A stretch of 64,000 nucleotides of DNA from Streptomyces lydicus (GTDB lineage: Bacteria; Actinomycetota; Actinomycetes; Streptomycetales; Streptomycetaceae). A program made the position numbers and the translations under genes. Location of the stretch: the NCBI RefSeq assembly GCF_001729485.1, contig NZ_CP017157.1, positions 3,720,001 to 3,784,000 of the forward strand, in the 5' to 3' direction. This document shows positions 51,150 through 60,059 of the stretch, piece after piece. The notes under the pieces are model-generated. The model saw nothing but the letters and a program-made list of their open reading frames with translations, ran no database searches and was not told where the DNA came from. Within the stretch, counting starts at the first letter, position 1, and each line of letters opens with the position of its first letter.

Positions 51150-52595
51150 ATGGTGCGCGCCGGCAGTCCCCAGGCCGATCGTCCGGGCCGGCCCACGGCT
51201 ACGGGCCGCCGGTCCCTGGCCCCGCTGCTCGCGGTCTGTGCGGGCTACTTCATGGTCATCCTGGACGTGACCGTCATCAACGTTGCCGTTCCGGTGGTGG
51301 GGCGGGAGCTGTCGGCCTCACTCACCGGCATCCAGTGGATCACGGACGGCTACACCCTGGTCTTCGCCGGCCTGCTGCTCACCGGCGGCGCGCTGGGGGA
51401 CCGGCTGGGCAACCGCCGGATCTTCTGCACCGGGGTGGTGGTCTTCACCGTCGCCTCGGCGGCCTGCGGCCTGGCCGGGAACGCCGGGTTCCTGGTCGCC
51501 GCCCGGCTGTTGGAAGGACTCGGCGCGGCGTTGATCGTGCCCGGCTCCCTCGCACTCCTCCAACAGTCCTATCCCTCACCCGCCGAGCGGGCCCGGGCCT
51601 TCGGCCTGTGGGGTTCCATGGCGGGCATCGCCGCCTCCGCCGGCCCCCTCCTGGGCGGCCTGCTGGTCACCACCGTGGGCTGGCGCTGGGTGTTCTTCAT
51701 CAATCTGCCCGTCGGCTGCGCCTGCCTGCTGCTGACGCTGCGTCGGGTGGCCGCTTCGGCCCGGCGGCCGGACCGAGCGGTGGACTGGCCGGCCCAGTGC
51801 GCGCTGATCGTGACGGTGGCCCTGCTGACCGCCGTGCTCAACGAGGCCGGACGGCGCGGCTGGACGGACCCCCTGATCCTCGTCGGCGCCGGCCTGTGCC
51901 TGCTGACGGCCGCCGGGTTCGTCCTGCGCGAGCGCCTGGCCCGCGCGCCCGTGCTGCCCCTGCGACTGCTGCGCTCCCGCCCGATGAGCGGGGGAGCGGC
52001 CATCGGCCTGCTGTTCAACTTCGCCTTCTACGGCATGATCTTCACCGCCAGCCTCTCCTTCCAGCACCACCGCGGGCTGACCGCGCTGCGCACCGGACTC
52101 GCGCTCTTCCCGGCGGTGGCCATGACGATGTTCGCCTCCGTCCTGTCCGGGCGGCTGGCGCGCCGTACGGGCCACCGCCCGCTCGTGGTCACCGGCATGC
52201 TCCTGGGCGCGGTGGGACTGGCCGGCTGGGCCGCCGCCGGGCCGAACCCGGACTACCTGCTGCTCGTGGCGCCCATGATGGCGGCCGGCTTCGGCACCTC
52301 CTTCGCCCTCACCGGCACCACCGCGACCGTCATGACGGCCGCCCCGGACACCTACTCCGGCACCGCGTCCGCGCTGTTCAACACCACCCGCCAGGTCGGC
52401 AGTGCCGCGGGCGTCGCGCTGGGTGGCTCCCTGCTGGCCGCCGCGGGCGGCTTCACCACCGGGCTCCGGATCAGCATGGCCATCGGCGCCGCGGCGTACC
52501 TGACGGCCGCCGCCCTCGCGCTCTTCTGCATCCCCCGAGGGCACCCCGTCGCGTCGCCGACGTTGCGACCTGACGAGGCATCAGATCGAGGCTGA
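51150..52595 (+). CDS. MFS drug exporter, DHA2 (14-TM) family
   Basis: A 481-residue EmrB/QacA-type proton-driven efflux pump. Helix 1 contains FMVILDVTVINVAVP, the family motif, and the loop 2-3 motif is GALGDRLGNRRIF. Motif C is GPLLGGLLVTTVGWRWVFFI. Fourteen helices are expected. The product begins with a ~25-residue basic Ser/Pro leader. ATG at 51150 with no clear Shine-Dalgarno site; GTG at 51153 is also possible. No TetR or MarR gene is adjacent. Substrate unknown. Confidence 0.88.
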   Translation: MVRAGSPQADRPGRPTATGRRSLAPLLAVCAGYFMVILDVTVINVAVPVVGRELSASLTGIQWITDGYTLVFAGLLLTGGALGDRLGNRRIFCTGVVVFTVASAACGLAGNAGFLVAARLLEGLGAALIVPGSLALLQQSYPSPAERARAFGLWGSMAGIAASAGPLLGGLLVTTVGWRWVFFINLPVGCACLLLTLRRVAASARRPDRAVDWPAQCALIVTVALLTAVLNEAGRRGWTDPLILVGAGLCLLTAAGFVLRERLARAPVLPLRLLRSRPMSGGAAIGLLFNFAFYGMIFTASLSFQHHRGLTALRTGLALFPAVAMTMFASVLSGRLARRTGHRPLVVTGMLLGAVGLAGWAAAGPNPDYLLLVAPMMAAGFGTSFALTGTTATVMTAAPDTYSGTASALFNTTRQVGSAAGVALGGSLLAAAGGFTTGLRISMAIGAAAYLTAAALALFCIPRGHPVASPTLRPDEASDRG

Positions 52596-52837
52596 GCGGT
52601 CACCAACCCCCGGCGACCCCGGCCGCCCGCGGAGCGTGGCGGGCCCGATGTACCGCCCGTGCCGCCTTACGCTCCGCACCTCGAATACGTTCCGTAGCGG
52701 CTGGTGACAACGCCCCGGAGCGGGCCGCAGCGGGATGCGGGTGCGCCCCGGGGGCAAGTAACGCACGATGGATGGAAGCGGGCCCACCCAGGTGCCCCAC
52801 AAGGTGACCCACATACCCGAATTGCTGGGGATTTCCG

Positions 52838-53326
52838 ATGACGGAGCTTCCAGGAATTGCCTCTTCTGCGGTGACGACGTTGCGGATGGCGATGGTCGTG
52901 GCGCTCGTCGGCGTCAGCGCACTGTTCGGTGTCGTCCAGCCCACCGGCACCGCCTCCGCGGCATCGACCGCGTCGGGCGCCCCGGCCCACGCGGCCGCCG
53001 CCCCGCATCCGGCAGCGGCGGTACAGCCGCAGTCGCAGCCCCAGCCGGCGGACGTGGTCGCCTCCTACTTCGTGGCCCTCAACGAGAACCAATTCGAAGC
53101 GGCCTGGGCACTGGGCGGGAAGAACATCAGCGGCCTGCCGTACGAGAGCTTCGAGGCGTCCTACTTCGGCACCGACCACGTCGTCCTCTCCATGGTCCCG
53201 GTGACCGGCAACCAGGTCACGCTGACCCTCGCGGTGACGGAGAGCAACGGATCCCACCACCGCGAGGCCGGTACGTACACCGTCCAGGACGGAGTGATCG
53301 TCTCCGCCCGGGTCCACCGCATCTGA
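52838..53326 (+). CDS. Secreted protein with an NTF2/lumazine-like domain
   Basis: A 162-residue protein. An N-terminal membrane helix, VTTLRMAMVVALVGVSALFG (about 12-31), is followed by an Ala/Pro/Gln-rich linker. The C-terminal ~90 residues begin PADVVASYFVALNENQFEAAWALGGKN, a pattern seen in NTF2-like or DUF4878 domains, and end in YTVQDGVIVSARVHRI. It would be exported or anchored outside the membrane. Function unknown. ATG at 52838 with GGGGATT upstream. The 242-base gap before it shows no second gene. Confidence 0.65.
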   Translation: MTELPGIASSAVTTLRMAMVVALVGVSALFGVVQPTGTASAASTASGAPAHAAAAPHPAAAVQPQSQPQPADVVASYFVALNENQFEAAWALGGKNISGLPYESFEASYFGTDHVVLSMVPVTGNQVTLTLAVTESNGSHHREAGTYTVQDGVIVSARVHRI

Positions 53327-53529
53327 CGGGGCGAGGGCGGTCAGCGCCCGCGGTCGTAGCAGGTGTACGAGCTGCCCGGATCCCGGCGTTCGACGGCACC
53401 GGCGAGCGGATGCACGGGGCCGGAGTGCCCGGCTGCCGGTACGCGAGGCCGGTCAGTTGACGCCGCTCGTTCGTGAGCGCGCCGAGGCGCGGATCGGGCC
53501 GGTGGTCCCCGGTCGGGATGCGCGGTTCC

Positions 53530-53556
53530 AATACTTGACGGGTTCTGTCAAGTATT
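53530..53556. promoter_or_regulatory. Perfect 10-7-10 operator palindrome
   Basis: AATACTTGAC-7-GTCAAGTATT, AT-rich in GC-rich surroundings, 63 bases before the DinB-like gene. It includes TTGAC, so a regulator would block a -35 site. The surrounding 292-base gap (53327-53618) holds no other gene. Confidence 0.7.
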
Positions 53557-53618
53557 GCCTGCAGAGTGCTCCTCATCGGCCCGGCACACCGCGTGGGCCC
53601 GTACGAGAGGTGCTTCCC

Positions 53619-54194
53619 ATGAACGCAATCGACTCCCGTCCCCAGTTCCTCGGCGCCCTGGAGCAGTTGGAGAAGCTGGTGCGCGGCCTCGACCCGGCAC
53701 TCCTCGACCACCCCACCCCCTGCGACGCGTACGACCTGAGGGGGCTGCTCGGCCACACCATCGGCGCGATCCACCGCATCGCCTACATCGGCGAGGGCGG
53801 TCGCGGCCTGGACCTCCCCGCGGCGGCCGGGCGGATCGCCGACACCGACTGGGGCGGCGCTGCCGGCCGGGCCTGCGCCCGCGCGGCCGCGGCCTGGGCG
53901 GACGACGACAAGCTCGACCGGGAATTCGAGGTGCCGTGGGGCGTGGTCACGGGCCGGCTCGCCCTGAGCGGCTATCTGATGGAGATCGTCACCCACACCT
54001 GGGACATCGCCCAGGTCATCGCCCCCGAGACGCAGCTGGACGAGGACCTGGCCCGCACGGCCTTCACCCTCGCCCAGAAGATCCTGCCGGCCGAGCCGCG
54101 CGGCGGCGAGGTCCCCTTCGCCGAGGTCCACCCGGTCCCGGACGACGCCGACATCCACCGCCGTCTGGCCGCCTGGCTCGGCCGCGCCGTCTGA
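53619..54194 (+). CDS. DinB-like/mycothiol-dependent maleylpyruvate isomerase-fold protein (TIGR03086 type)
   Basis: A 191-residue metal-binding four-helix bundle. The expected metal ligands are His46 in LLGHTIGAIHR and Glu122/His126 in MEIVTHTWDIA. Members often use mycothiol as a cofactor or act in small-molecule detoxification, but most have no defined activity. A typical LDHPTPCDAYDLRGLL segment opens the domain. ATG at 53619 with GAGAGG upstream. The AlkA-like gene begins 35 bases downstream, so the two are probably one operon under the palindrome at 53530. Confidence 0.82.
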   Translation: MNAIDSRPQFLGALEQLEKLVRGLDPALLDHPTPCDAYDLRGLLGHTIGAIHRIAYIGEGGRGLDLPAAAGRIADTDWGGAAGRACARAAAAWADDDKLDREFEVPWGVVTGRLALSGYLMEIVTHTWDIAQVIAPETQLDEDLARTAFTLAQKILPAEPRGGEVPFAEVHPVPDDADIHRRLAAWLGRAV

Positions 54195-54229
54195 CCTGCC
54201 GGGCCGCCACCGAACGAAGCGAGACCTTG

Positions 54230-55243
54230 ATGACCGACACCACATCCTTCGAGGCAGGGGCGTTCGCCGCCCGGGCCGAAACCGCCGCGGAGTCCCGGCC
54301 GGCCACCGAGCGGGCACCTGCCCGGAGCGCGACCGGGGCGGCCACCGCACCGGCGCCCGCCCACTCGCGCACCCTTCGGCTGGCGGCCCGGCCCCCCTTC
54401 TCCTTCTCCGCCTCCCTCGCCTTCCTCCACGCGTTCCCCGCCATGACGGGACAGCAGGGCACGGCGCACGACACCCTGACGCTGGCCCTGCGGGAGAACG
54501 GCACGACCCTGGGCGCCCGCGTGACGGCGGCCCCCGACGCACCGGCCGTCGACTGCGTCCTCACCGCCGCTTCGCCCCTCGGCGACGCCACCGCCGAGGC
54601 TGCCGCGGACCGGCTCTCCTGTCACCTCGGCCTCACCGACGACCTCACCGAGTTCTACCGCCTGGCCCGCCTCGACCGGCCGTTCTCCCGCGTCGTGGAG
54701 CGCCTCCACGGCTACCACCAGGTCCTGTTCCCCTCGCCGCGGGAGCTGCTGTGCTGGGCGATCCTCTGCCAGCGCGTCCCCCTGCCGGTGGCCAGGAAGA
54801 TGAAACAGGCCCTCGTCGAAGCGGCCGGCAACCGCATCACCGTCGACGGCGAACCCCGCTGGGCCTTCCCCGACGCCGAACAACTCGCCGGCTTCGACGC
54901 ACCCACCCTCCAGCGCCTCATCGGGAACCAGCGCAAGGCCGGCTACCTCCACCGCGCGATCCGCCAGTGGCTCGACCTGGACGAGTCCTTCCTGCGCACC
55001 GGCCCGTACGACGAGGTCCGCGACCAGCTCCTGCGCCTCGCCGGCATCGGCCCCTGGTCGGCTTCCTTCCTCCTCATCCGGGGCCTCGGCCGCACCGAAC
55101 ACCTCACCCCCGACAAGGAAATGATCCGCGCCGCCCAACGCGTCTACGGCTACGACTTCGATGACGCCGCCTTTGCCGCCCGCACCGCCCATTACGGCCG
55201 CCACCAGGGCTACTGGGGCCACTACCTGAGGGTCGGCAGCTGA
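54230..55243 (+). CDS. DNA-3-methyladenine glycosylase II (AlkA-like)
   Basis: A 337-residue base-excision repair glycosylase removing alkylated purines. The N-terminal ~45 residues are disordered. The AlkA-type body follows (RLARLDRPFSRVVERLHGYH, LFPSPRELLCWAILCQRV), with the helix-hairpin-helix LLRLAGIGPWSASFLLIRGL at about 265-284 and the catalytic Asp in TPDKEMIRAAQRVYG. Canonical AlkA is ~280 residues, so the extra length is N-terminal. ATG at 54230. It follows the DinB-like gene and would make that pair an alkylation or electrophile defence operon, by inference. Confidence 0.87.
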   Translation: MTDTTSFEAGAFAARAETAAESRPATERAPARSATGAATAPAPAHSRTLRLAARPPFSFSASLAFLHAFPAMTGQQGTAHDTLTLALRENGTTLGARVTAAPDAPAVDCVLTAASPLGDATAEAAADRLSCHLGLTDDLTEFYRLARLDRPFSRVVERLHGYHQVLFPSPRELLCWAILCQRVPLPVARKMKQALVEAAGNRITVDGEPRWAFPDAEQLAGFDAPTLQRLIGNQRKAGYLHRAIRQWLDLDESFLRTGPYDEVRDQLLRLAGIGPWSASFLLIRGLGRTEHLTPDKEMIRAAQRVYGYDFDDAAFAARTAHYGRHQGYWGHYLRVGS

Positions 55244-55310
55244 GGAAAGCGACGGCCGGCAGCGGAATCCGCACCCGGTGTCCCACGGCAGTCACGCCGA
55301 GGAGGAACAC

Positions 55311-56105
55311 ATGCAGATCGACCTTTCCGGCCGGACGGCTCTCGTCACCGGCTCCACGCAGGGCATCGGCTTCGCCATCGCCGCCGGGCTGGCGCGCGCC
55401 GGCGCGCGGGTAGCGGTGAACGGCCGCGGCCGGGAGTCCGTGGACGCCGCCCTCGCCGAACTCCGGCAGCAGACGGGCAGGGACGCCTTCCTCGCCGCCG
55501 CCGGCGACCTCTCCACGGACGACGGCACCCGGCGGGTCGTCGCGGCCGCTCCGGACCTTGACATCCTCATCAACAACCTGGGCATCTTCGGTGCCACGCC
55601 TCCCCTGGACATCACCGATGAGGAGTGGCGCCGCTACTTCGAGGTGAACGTCCTCACCGCGGTCAAGATGATCCGCGCCCACCTGCCCCGCATGAAGGAG
55701 CGCTCCTGGGGCCGGATCGTGAACCTCGCCAGCGACTCGGCCGTGGTCATCCCCGTCGAAATGATCCACTACGGCATGTCCAAGACCGCACTGCTGAGCG
55801 TCACCCGCGGCTTCGCCAAGGAGGCCGCGGGCAGCGGAGTGACCGTCAACTCCCTGATCGCCGGGCCCACTCGCACCGGCGGCGTGGAGGACTTCGTTCG
55901 CGAACTGGTCGGCCCCGACCTTCCCTGGGAGGAGGCACAGCGGCAGTTCATGCTCCGGCACCGCCCGCAGTCCCTGCTCCAGCGGCTGATCGAACCGGAG
56001 GAGATCGCCAACATGGCCGTCTACTTGAGCTCCCCGTTGGCCTCGGCCACCACGGGCGGCGCCGTGCGCGTGGACGGCGGATACGTCGACTCGATTCTTC
56101 CGTAG
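55311..56105 (+). CDS. Short-chain dehydrogenase/reductase (FabG-like)
   Basis: A 264-residue classical SDR. The NADP(H) motif TALVTGSTQGIGFAIA is at the N-terminus, LDILINNLGIFG follows, and the triad is Ser in VNLASDSAVV, Tyr in YGMSKTALL and the paired Lys, with a substrate loop TRTGGVEDFV. VRVDGGYVDSILP closes it. ATG at 55311 has GGAGGAACAC upstream, which decides against an earlier in-frame start. Separate from the AlkA gene by 67 bases. Substrate unknown. Confidence 0.92.
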   Translation: MQIDLSGRTALVTGSTQGIGFAIAAGLARAGARVAVNGRGRESVDAALAELRQQTGRDAFLAAAGDLSTDDGTRRVVAAAPDLDILINNLGIFGATPPLDITDEEWRRYFEVNVLTAVKMIRAHLPRMKERSWGRIVNLASDSAVVIPVEMIHYGMSKTALLSVTRGFAKEAAGSGVTVNSLIAGPTRTGGVEDFVRELVGPDLPWEEAQRQFMLRHRPQSLLQRLIEPEEIANMAVYLSSPLASATTGGAVRVDGGYVDSILP

Positions 56106-56223
56106 GGGCTCCCGCGGCGCGGCTAGGCGCGGTCTGGCGGGCCCGATATAGACCGTGACAAGTAAGAAAATCGGAAAATGCTTGGTAGGGTCCGGGTCCA
56201 GCGACTCGCGCGAAGGAATCCGC

Positions 56224-57093
56224 ATGACCACGCCCGCCTCTCCCGAGGGCTCCTCGACCACGGGTAGACAGCCGCAGGACCACAATCCGTGGGCCCCGCC
56301 CCCCTCTTCCTCTTCCTCAGCGGGTGAGGTGCGGCCTCTGCCGTACCCGGTGCCGACCGGGCAGCCCCGTAACGGCATGGGCATCACGGCACTGGTGCTC
56401 GGCCTGGTCGGCCTCGTCCTCGGGCTGTTCATCATCCTCTTCTGGATCTCCTGGTTGCCGGCCCTGCTGGCCATCGTCTTCGGCTCGATCGGAGTGAGCC
56501 AGGCGCGCAAGGGCCTGACCACCAACAAGCCCATGGCGGTCACCGGTCTCGTCATGGGCATCGTCGGTCTGCTGATTTCCGTCGGCAGCGCGGTTTTCGC
56601 CGTGGTGGCGGTCAAGCACGTCGTCGACGAGGCCCGCGCGAAGGTCAAGGAGTCCAAGGAGGAGCGGAAGTCGGCGGCGGCCGAGGAGAAGGCCCGGCAC
56701 CTGTCCTTCGGAGAGACGTACACCTTCGGCAACGGACTGAAGGTCACGGTGGCCGAGCCGGCGCCGTTCACTCCTGACGCCTTCGCCCACGGACACGCCA
56801 AGGGCAACAAGGCCGTGCAGGTCACGGTCACCGTGGTCAACACCGGTAAGGAACGGGTCTCCGTCCCGACCGGGCTGCCGGACGTCAACGACGCCGACGG
56901 GGCCTCGGCCGAGCTGGTGATCGACGGCAGCGGTCGGCAGAAGGTCATCACCGGATACGTCCTGCCCGGCAGGACGGCCGTCGGCAAGTACGCCTTCTCG
57001 CTGCCGCCCGCTGCCGCCGACCGGATCGAGGTCGAGTTCAGCCCTGACGCGATGCGGTGGGACGACGCCTACTGGAGCGGCCCCACCCACTGA
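56224..57093 (+). CDS. DUF4190/DUF4352-type membrane protein
   Basis: A 289-residue protein. A Pro/Ser-rich cytoplasmic N-terminus (about 1-50) precedes a two-helix DUF4190-like hairpin (GMGITALVLGLVGLVLGLFI and MAVTGLVMGIVGLLISVGS, with the loop GVSQARKG). A coiled stretch rich in Lys/Glu leads to an extracellular immunoglobulin-like DUF4352-type domain (about 165-289; VTVVNTGKERVSVP). Such proteins are surface-anchored; their role is unknown. ATG at 56224 with GAAGGAAT upstream. The region before it (56154-56185) is unusually A-rich. Convergent with the WYL gene. Confidence 0.75.
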   Translation: MTTPASPEGSSTTGRQPQDHNPWAPPPSSSSSAGEVRPLPYPVPTGQPRNGMGITALVLGLVGLVLGLFIILFWISWLPALLAIVFGSIGVSQARKGLTTNKPMAVTGLVMGIVGLLISVGSAVFAVVAVKHVVDEARAKVKESKEERKSAAAEEKARHLSFGETYTFGNGLKVTVAEPAPFTPDAFAHGHAKGNKAVQVTVTVVNTGKERVSVPTGLPDVNDADGASAELVIDGSGRQKVITGYVLPGRTAVGKYAFSLPPAAADRIEVEFSPDAMRWDDAYWSGPTH

Positions 57094-57154
57094 GTGCCGT
57101 CCGCCTGACGCCCGTTGACGCGGGCCCGGTTCCGCGTCCGGCAACCGCGCGCCG

Positions 57155-58165
57155 TCATGGCTTCGGTTCCCCGTCGTCCGGATCGCGGGCGGCGGAAGCG
57201 AGGCGCTCGGCGAGCGCGGCAACGAGGTGGCGCAGTTCGTCGGGGCGCTCGATGACGAACGGCCGGTCGATCGAGGCGAGCACCGGGGGCAGCCAGTCGA
57301 GCCGCTCTGCCCGAATGTCGACGCGCAGCCAGCGCTCGGACGACCGGTCCTCGCCCGCTGCCGGCTCGTACTCCGTCAGGCGCGCGACACCGGCGGGGAG
57401 GTGGGCGCGGATCTGCTCAACCGTCCCGTGGATCCGCACGGTCACCTCATGCCGGTACGCGGCCGTCGCGAACCCCGTCAGCACGCGTTGCGCCGGATCG
57501 GGGCCCACGGGCGCCTCGAAGGAGCCGGGCAGGGTCCTCGCGTCAGTGATGCGATCGAGCCGGAAGGTCCGGTCCGCACCGATTCCGGGGTCCGTGCCCG
57601 TGACGTACCACCGGCCCGAGTGGGCGACGATTCCGTAGGCGTGGAGCGTGCGTTCGCTGCGCCGGCCGCCGCCGTCGACGTATCTGAGCGAGACCGGCCG
57701 GCAGTGGCGCACCGCGTCGGCGAGGGTGAGCAGGACCCCGGCGTCCGGGGCGGCGGACTCACCGGGCTGATCCGTGAAGGCGAGGGACTCCAGGAGCGTG
57801 TCGAGCCGGTGAGCGAGGTGCTTGGGCAACACCCGCCGGATCTTGGCCGCTGCCGTCTCGCCCGCCGTGCGCTCCGCCGTCGTCAGTCCGGTTCGGCGGC
57901 CGGCGGCCAGGCCGAGCAGTACGGCCAGGGCCTCGTCGTCGCTGAGCATGAGGGGAGGCAGGCGGTACCCGGGGGCGAGTCGGTACCCGCCGTACCGGCC
58001 GCGCACCGACTCCACGGGTACGTCGAGGTCGATCAGCTGGTCCACGTACCGACGCACGGTGCGCCCGTCGACGCCGAGCCGGTCGGCGAGTTCGGCCACG
58101 GTCCGGGTGCCGCCGGACTGAAGCAACTCCAGGAGTGTCAGCACGCGGCCGGTGGGTCGGGACAT
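57155..58165 (-). CDS. WYL-domain transcriptional regulator (YafY type)
   Basis: A 336-residue regulator. The DeoR-type HTH is VAELADRLGVDGRTVRRYVDQL (about 18-39), followed by GRYGGYRLAPGYRLPPLMLSDDEA, the usual linker. The WYL domain (about 140-220) has RPVSLRYVDGGGRRSER and GRWYVTGTD; the canonical W-Y-L trio reads W-Y-V here. The C-terminal WCX domain ends near 310. WYL domains sense nucleic acid or small ligands. Divergent from the VOC gene with 92 bases between starts, and probably its regulator. Confidence 0.88.
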   Translation of the reverse strand: MSRPTGRVLTLLELLQSGGTRTVAELADRLGVDGRTVRRYVDQLIDLDVPVESVRGRYGGYRLAPGYRLPPLMLSDDEALAVLLGLAAGRRTGLTTAERTAGETAAAKIRRVLPKHLAHRLDTLLESLAFTDQPGESAAPDAGVLLTLADAVRHCRPVSLRYVDGGGRRSERTLHAYGIVAHSGRWYVTGTDPGIGADRTFRLDRITDARTLPGSFEAPVGPDPAQRVLTGFATAAYRHEVTVRIHGTVEQIRAHLPAGVARLTEYEPAAGEDRSSERWLRVDIRAERLDWLPPVLASIDRPFVIERPDELRHLVAALAERLASAARDPDDGEPKP

Positions 58166-58257
58166 GTCCGCAGCTTACTGCGAATACAGGACCGATTCTG
58201 TCCACTATTTCTCCTAGTCTGCGAAGCCCAGTCACTCCAGCAGCCAAGGAGAGCACC

Positions 58258-58656
58258 ATGGACTTCGTTTCGATCCGCATCATCACCGGTGACGTCGCGC
58301 GCCTCGTCGCGTTCTACGAGCGCGCCACCGGGGTGCAGGCGACGTGGGCCACCGAGGACTTCGCCGAACTCAGGACGCCGCATGCCACCCTGGCGGTCGC
58401 GTCCACCCGCACTGTCCCGCTGTTCGCTCCGGGCTCCGCCCACCCGGCGGACAACCGCAGCGTGATCACCGAGTTCCTCGTCGACGACGTGGACCACGTG
58501 CACCAGAACCTGTCCGACTTCGTCACCGACTTCGTCACCGAGCCCACCACGATGCCCTGGGGCAACCGGTCGCTGCTGTTCCGCGACCCCGACGGCAACC
58601 TCGTCAACTTCTTCACCCCCGTCTCCCCGGAGGCCAAGGAGAAGTTCGCACGGTGA
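58258..58656 (+). CDS. VOC (glyoxalase/bleomycin resistance) family protein
   Basis: A 132-residue VOC-fold protein with two beta-alpha-beta-beta-beta units: VSIRIITGDVARLVAFYERATG in the first and LFRDPDGNLVNFFTP closing the second. The metal-ligand positions are not fully conserved, so it may be a binding protein rather than an enzyme. ATG with GGAG upstream. Divergent from the WYL regulator. Confidence 0.85.
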   Translation: MDFVSIRIITGDVARLVAFYERATGVQATWATEDFAELRTPHATLAVASTRTVPLFAPGSAHPADNRSVITEFLVDDVDHVHQNLSDFVTDFVTEPTTMPWGNRSLLFRDPDGNLVNFFTPVSPEAKEKFAR

Positions 58657-58676
58657 GGTGCGGTCAACTCCCTTGC

Positions 58677-58692
58677 CTCCGGGCGGCCGGAG
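58677..58692. terminator. Short hairpin between convergent VOC and PP2C genes
   Basis: CTCCGG-GCGG-CCGGAG, a six-bp stem in a 43-base convergent gap. Confidence 0.45.
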
Positions 58693-58699
58693 CCCGTGG

Positions 58700-59809
58700 C
58701 TACGCGGCGGGCGGCGGGTCAGGACGGCGGTTCCGGGTGATCGCGAGAATGGCCATGTCATCCGCGTGCGTCCCCTGGGTCCAGCGGCCGACGTCCTTGG
58801 TAAGGGCGTCCACCAGCGCCTCGGGCTCCGTGAAATGCCGGCGCATGCGCCGGGAGAGCACCGGGTCGTAGAACGTACCCCCCTTGTCCCGCGCCTCGGT
58901 GACCCCGTCGGTGACCAGCAGCAGCGAGGCCCCCGGCGGGAGCCGCACCACGTCGACAGGTGCGGGGTCGACCGCGCAGAGATCACCCAGCCCCACCCCG
59001 AGGGGCAGTTGCGGGGCGGTCGGGTCGAGCCGTACGAGAGCCCCGCCGTGCACCAGGTACGGGGGCGGATGGCCGCGGTTCACCAGGCTCAGCTCCGCGC
59101 CGTCGGGGGCCACCTCGGCCAGCACCGCGGTGGTGAAGCCCTCACTGGAGGTCACCGGGCCGCTCCGGGCCGCGGCCCTGGCCAGCGCCTCGTCCATCCG
59201 CTGGGCCAGCGTGACCAAGCTGGGGGCGTACTCGGCCTCCTGGCGGAACGCGCCGATCGCGACCGATACCGCGGCGACCGCCGCGATGCCTTTGCCCCGC
59301 ACATCGCCGACGATCAGCCGCACCCCGAACGGCGTGTCCTGCACCGCGTAGAAATCCCCGCCGATCCGCGCCTCGGCCTGCGCCGCCGTGTACCCGGCGG
59401 CCACCGCCAGCGGCCCGGCCTCCCGCGGCGGGGTCGGGAGCACCGCCCGCTGGACCGCCTCCGCGACGTCCCTGGCCAGCGCCAGATCGCGGCCCTGCCG
59501 CACGATGAGCCGGTTGACCCCGAGAGCCAGCACGCCGATCAGGCCGACCACTGCCAGATCGACCAGCAACGGCGTCGCCGGACGTCCCCGCTCGATGTCC
59601 ACCGCCACCGAGATCACGCAGGTGACCACCACCACGGCGAGCGCGGAGCGAAAGGAGAGCGTCGCGCCCGCGACGAGCGGCGCGGCGGCCAGCAGCGGGA
59701 GCCCCGTGTACGGCTGCGGAGCGAGCACGTCCAGCAGGACGCCGATCACGAGAGCCAGTGCCGTGAGCAGCCACGGCACCTTCGTCGGCGTGGGTTGCAG
59801 GTCGTTCAC
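58700..59809 (-). CDS. Membrane-anchored PP2C (SpoIIE-type) phosphatase
   Basis: A 369-residue phosphatase. Three to four helices at the N-terminus (WLLTALALVIGVLLDVLAP, PLLAAAPLVAGATL, ALAVVVVTCVISVAV, LAVVGLIGVLALGV) anchor the catalytic domain. Motifs: AVQRAVLPTPP, ARIGGDFYAV, LIVGDVRGKGIAAVAAV, NRGHPPPYL, VTDGVTEARDK and ADDMAIL. The GTG at 59809 (GGAG six bases upstream) is more likely than the ATG at 59815, which directly abuts that site. Adjacent and divergent to sigK; RsbU-like phosphatases often act on anti-anti-sigma factors, but SigK/RskA does not use one. Confidence 0.88.
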   Translation of the reverse strand: MNDLQPTPTKVPWLLTALALVIGVLLDVLAPQPYTGLPLLAAAPLVAGATLSFRSALAVVVVTCVISVAVDIERGRPATPLLVDLAVVGLIGVLALGVNRLIVRQGRDLALARDVAEAVQRAVLPTPPREAGPLAVAAGYTAAQAEARIGGDFYAVQDTPFGVRLIVGDVRGKGIAAVAAVSVAIGAFRQEAEYAPSLVTLAQRMDEALARAAARSGPVTSSEGFTTAVLAEVAPDGAELSLVNRGHPPPYLVHGGALVRLDPTAPQLPLGVGLGDLCAVDPAPVDVVRLPPGASLLLVTDGVTEARDKGGTFYDPVLSRRMRRHFTEPEALVDALTKDVGRWTQGTHADDMAILAITRNRRPDPPPAA

Positions 59810-60059
59810 GTGCATCTCCTGCTGCCGGGCCGCCCTCGCGAACCGGAAGGAGCGGAGCCTTCACACAGCGTGCACTAACCATCATATGGGTACTTTACGG
59901 TCACTTCAGAGGCGCCGTCGGGCCACCGCGTCCCGCCGCCGGTCCGAAGGCGAACCGGCGGCGTGGGCACTCACTTTCCGCTCGAATTCCCGCGCGGACC
60001 CCTCCCTGGGCCGCTCCGCGTCGAATCATGGGAGACCACATCGCAGTCCGGAGGTGTCC

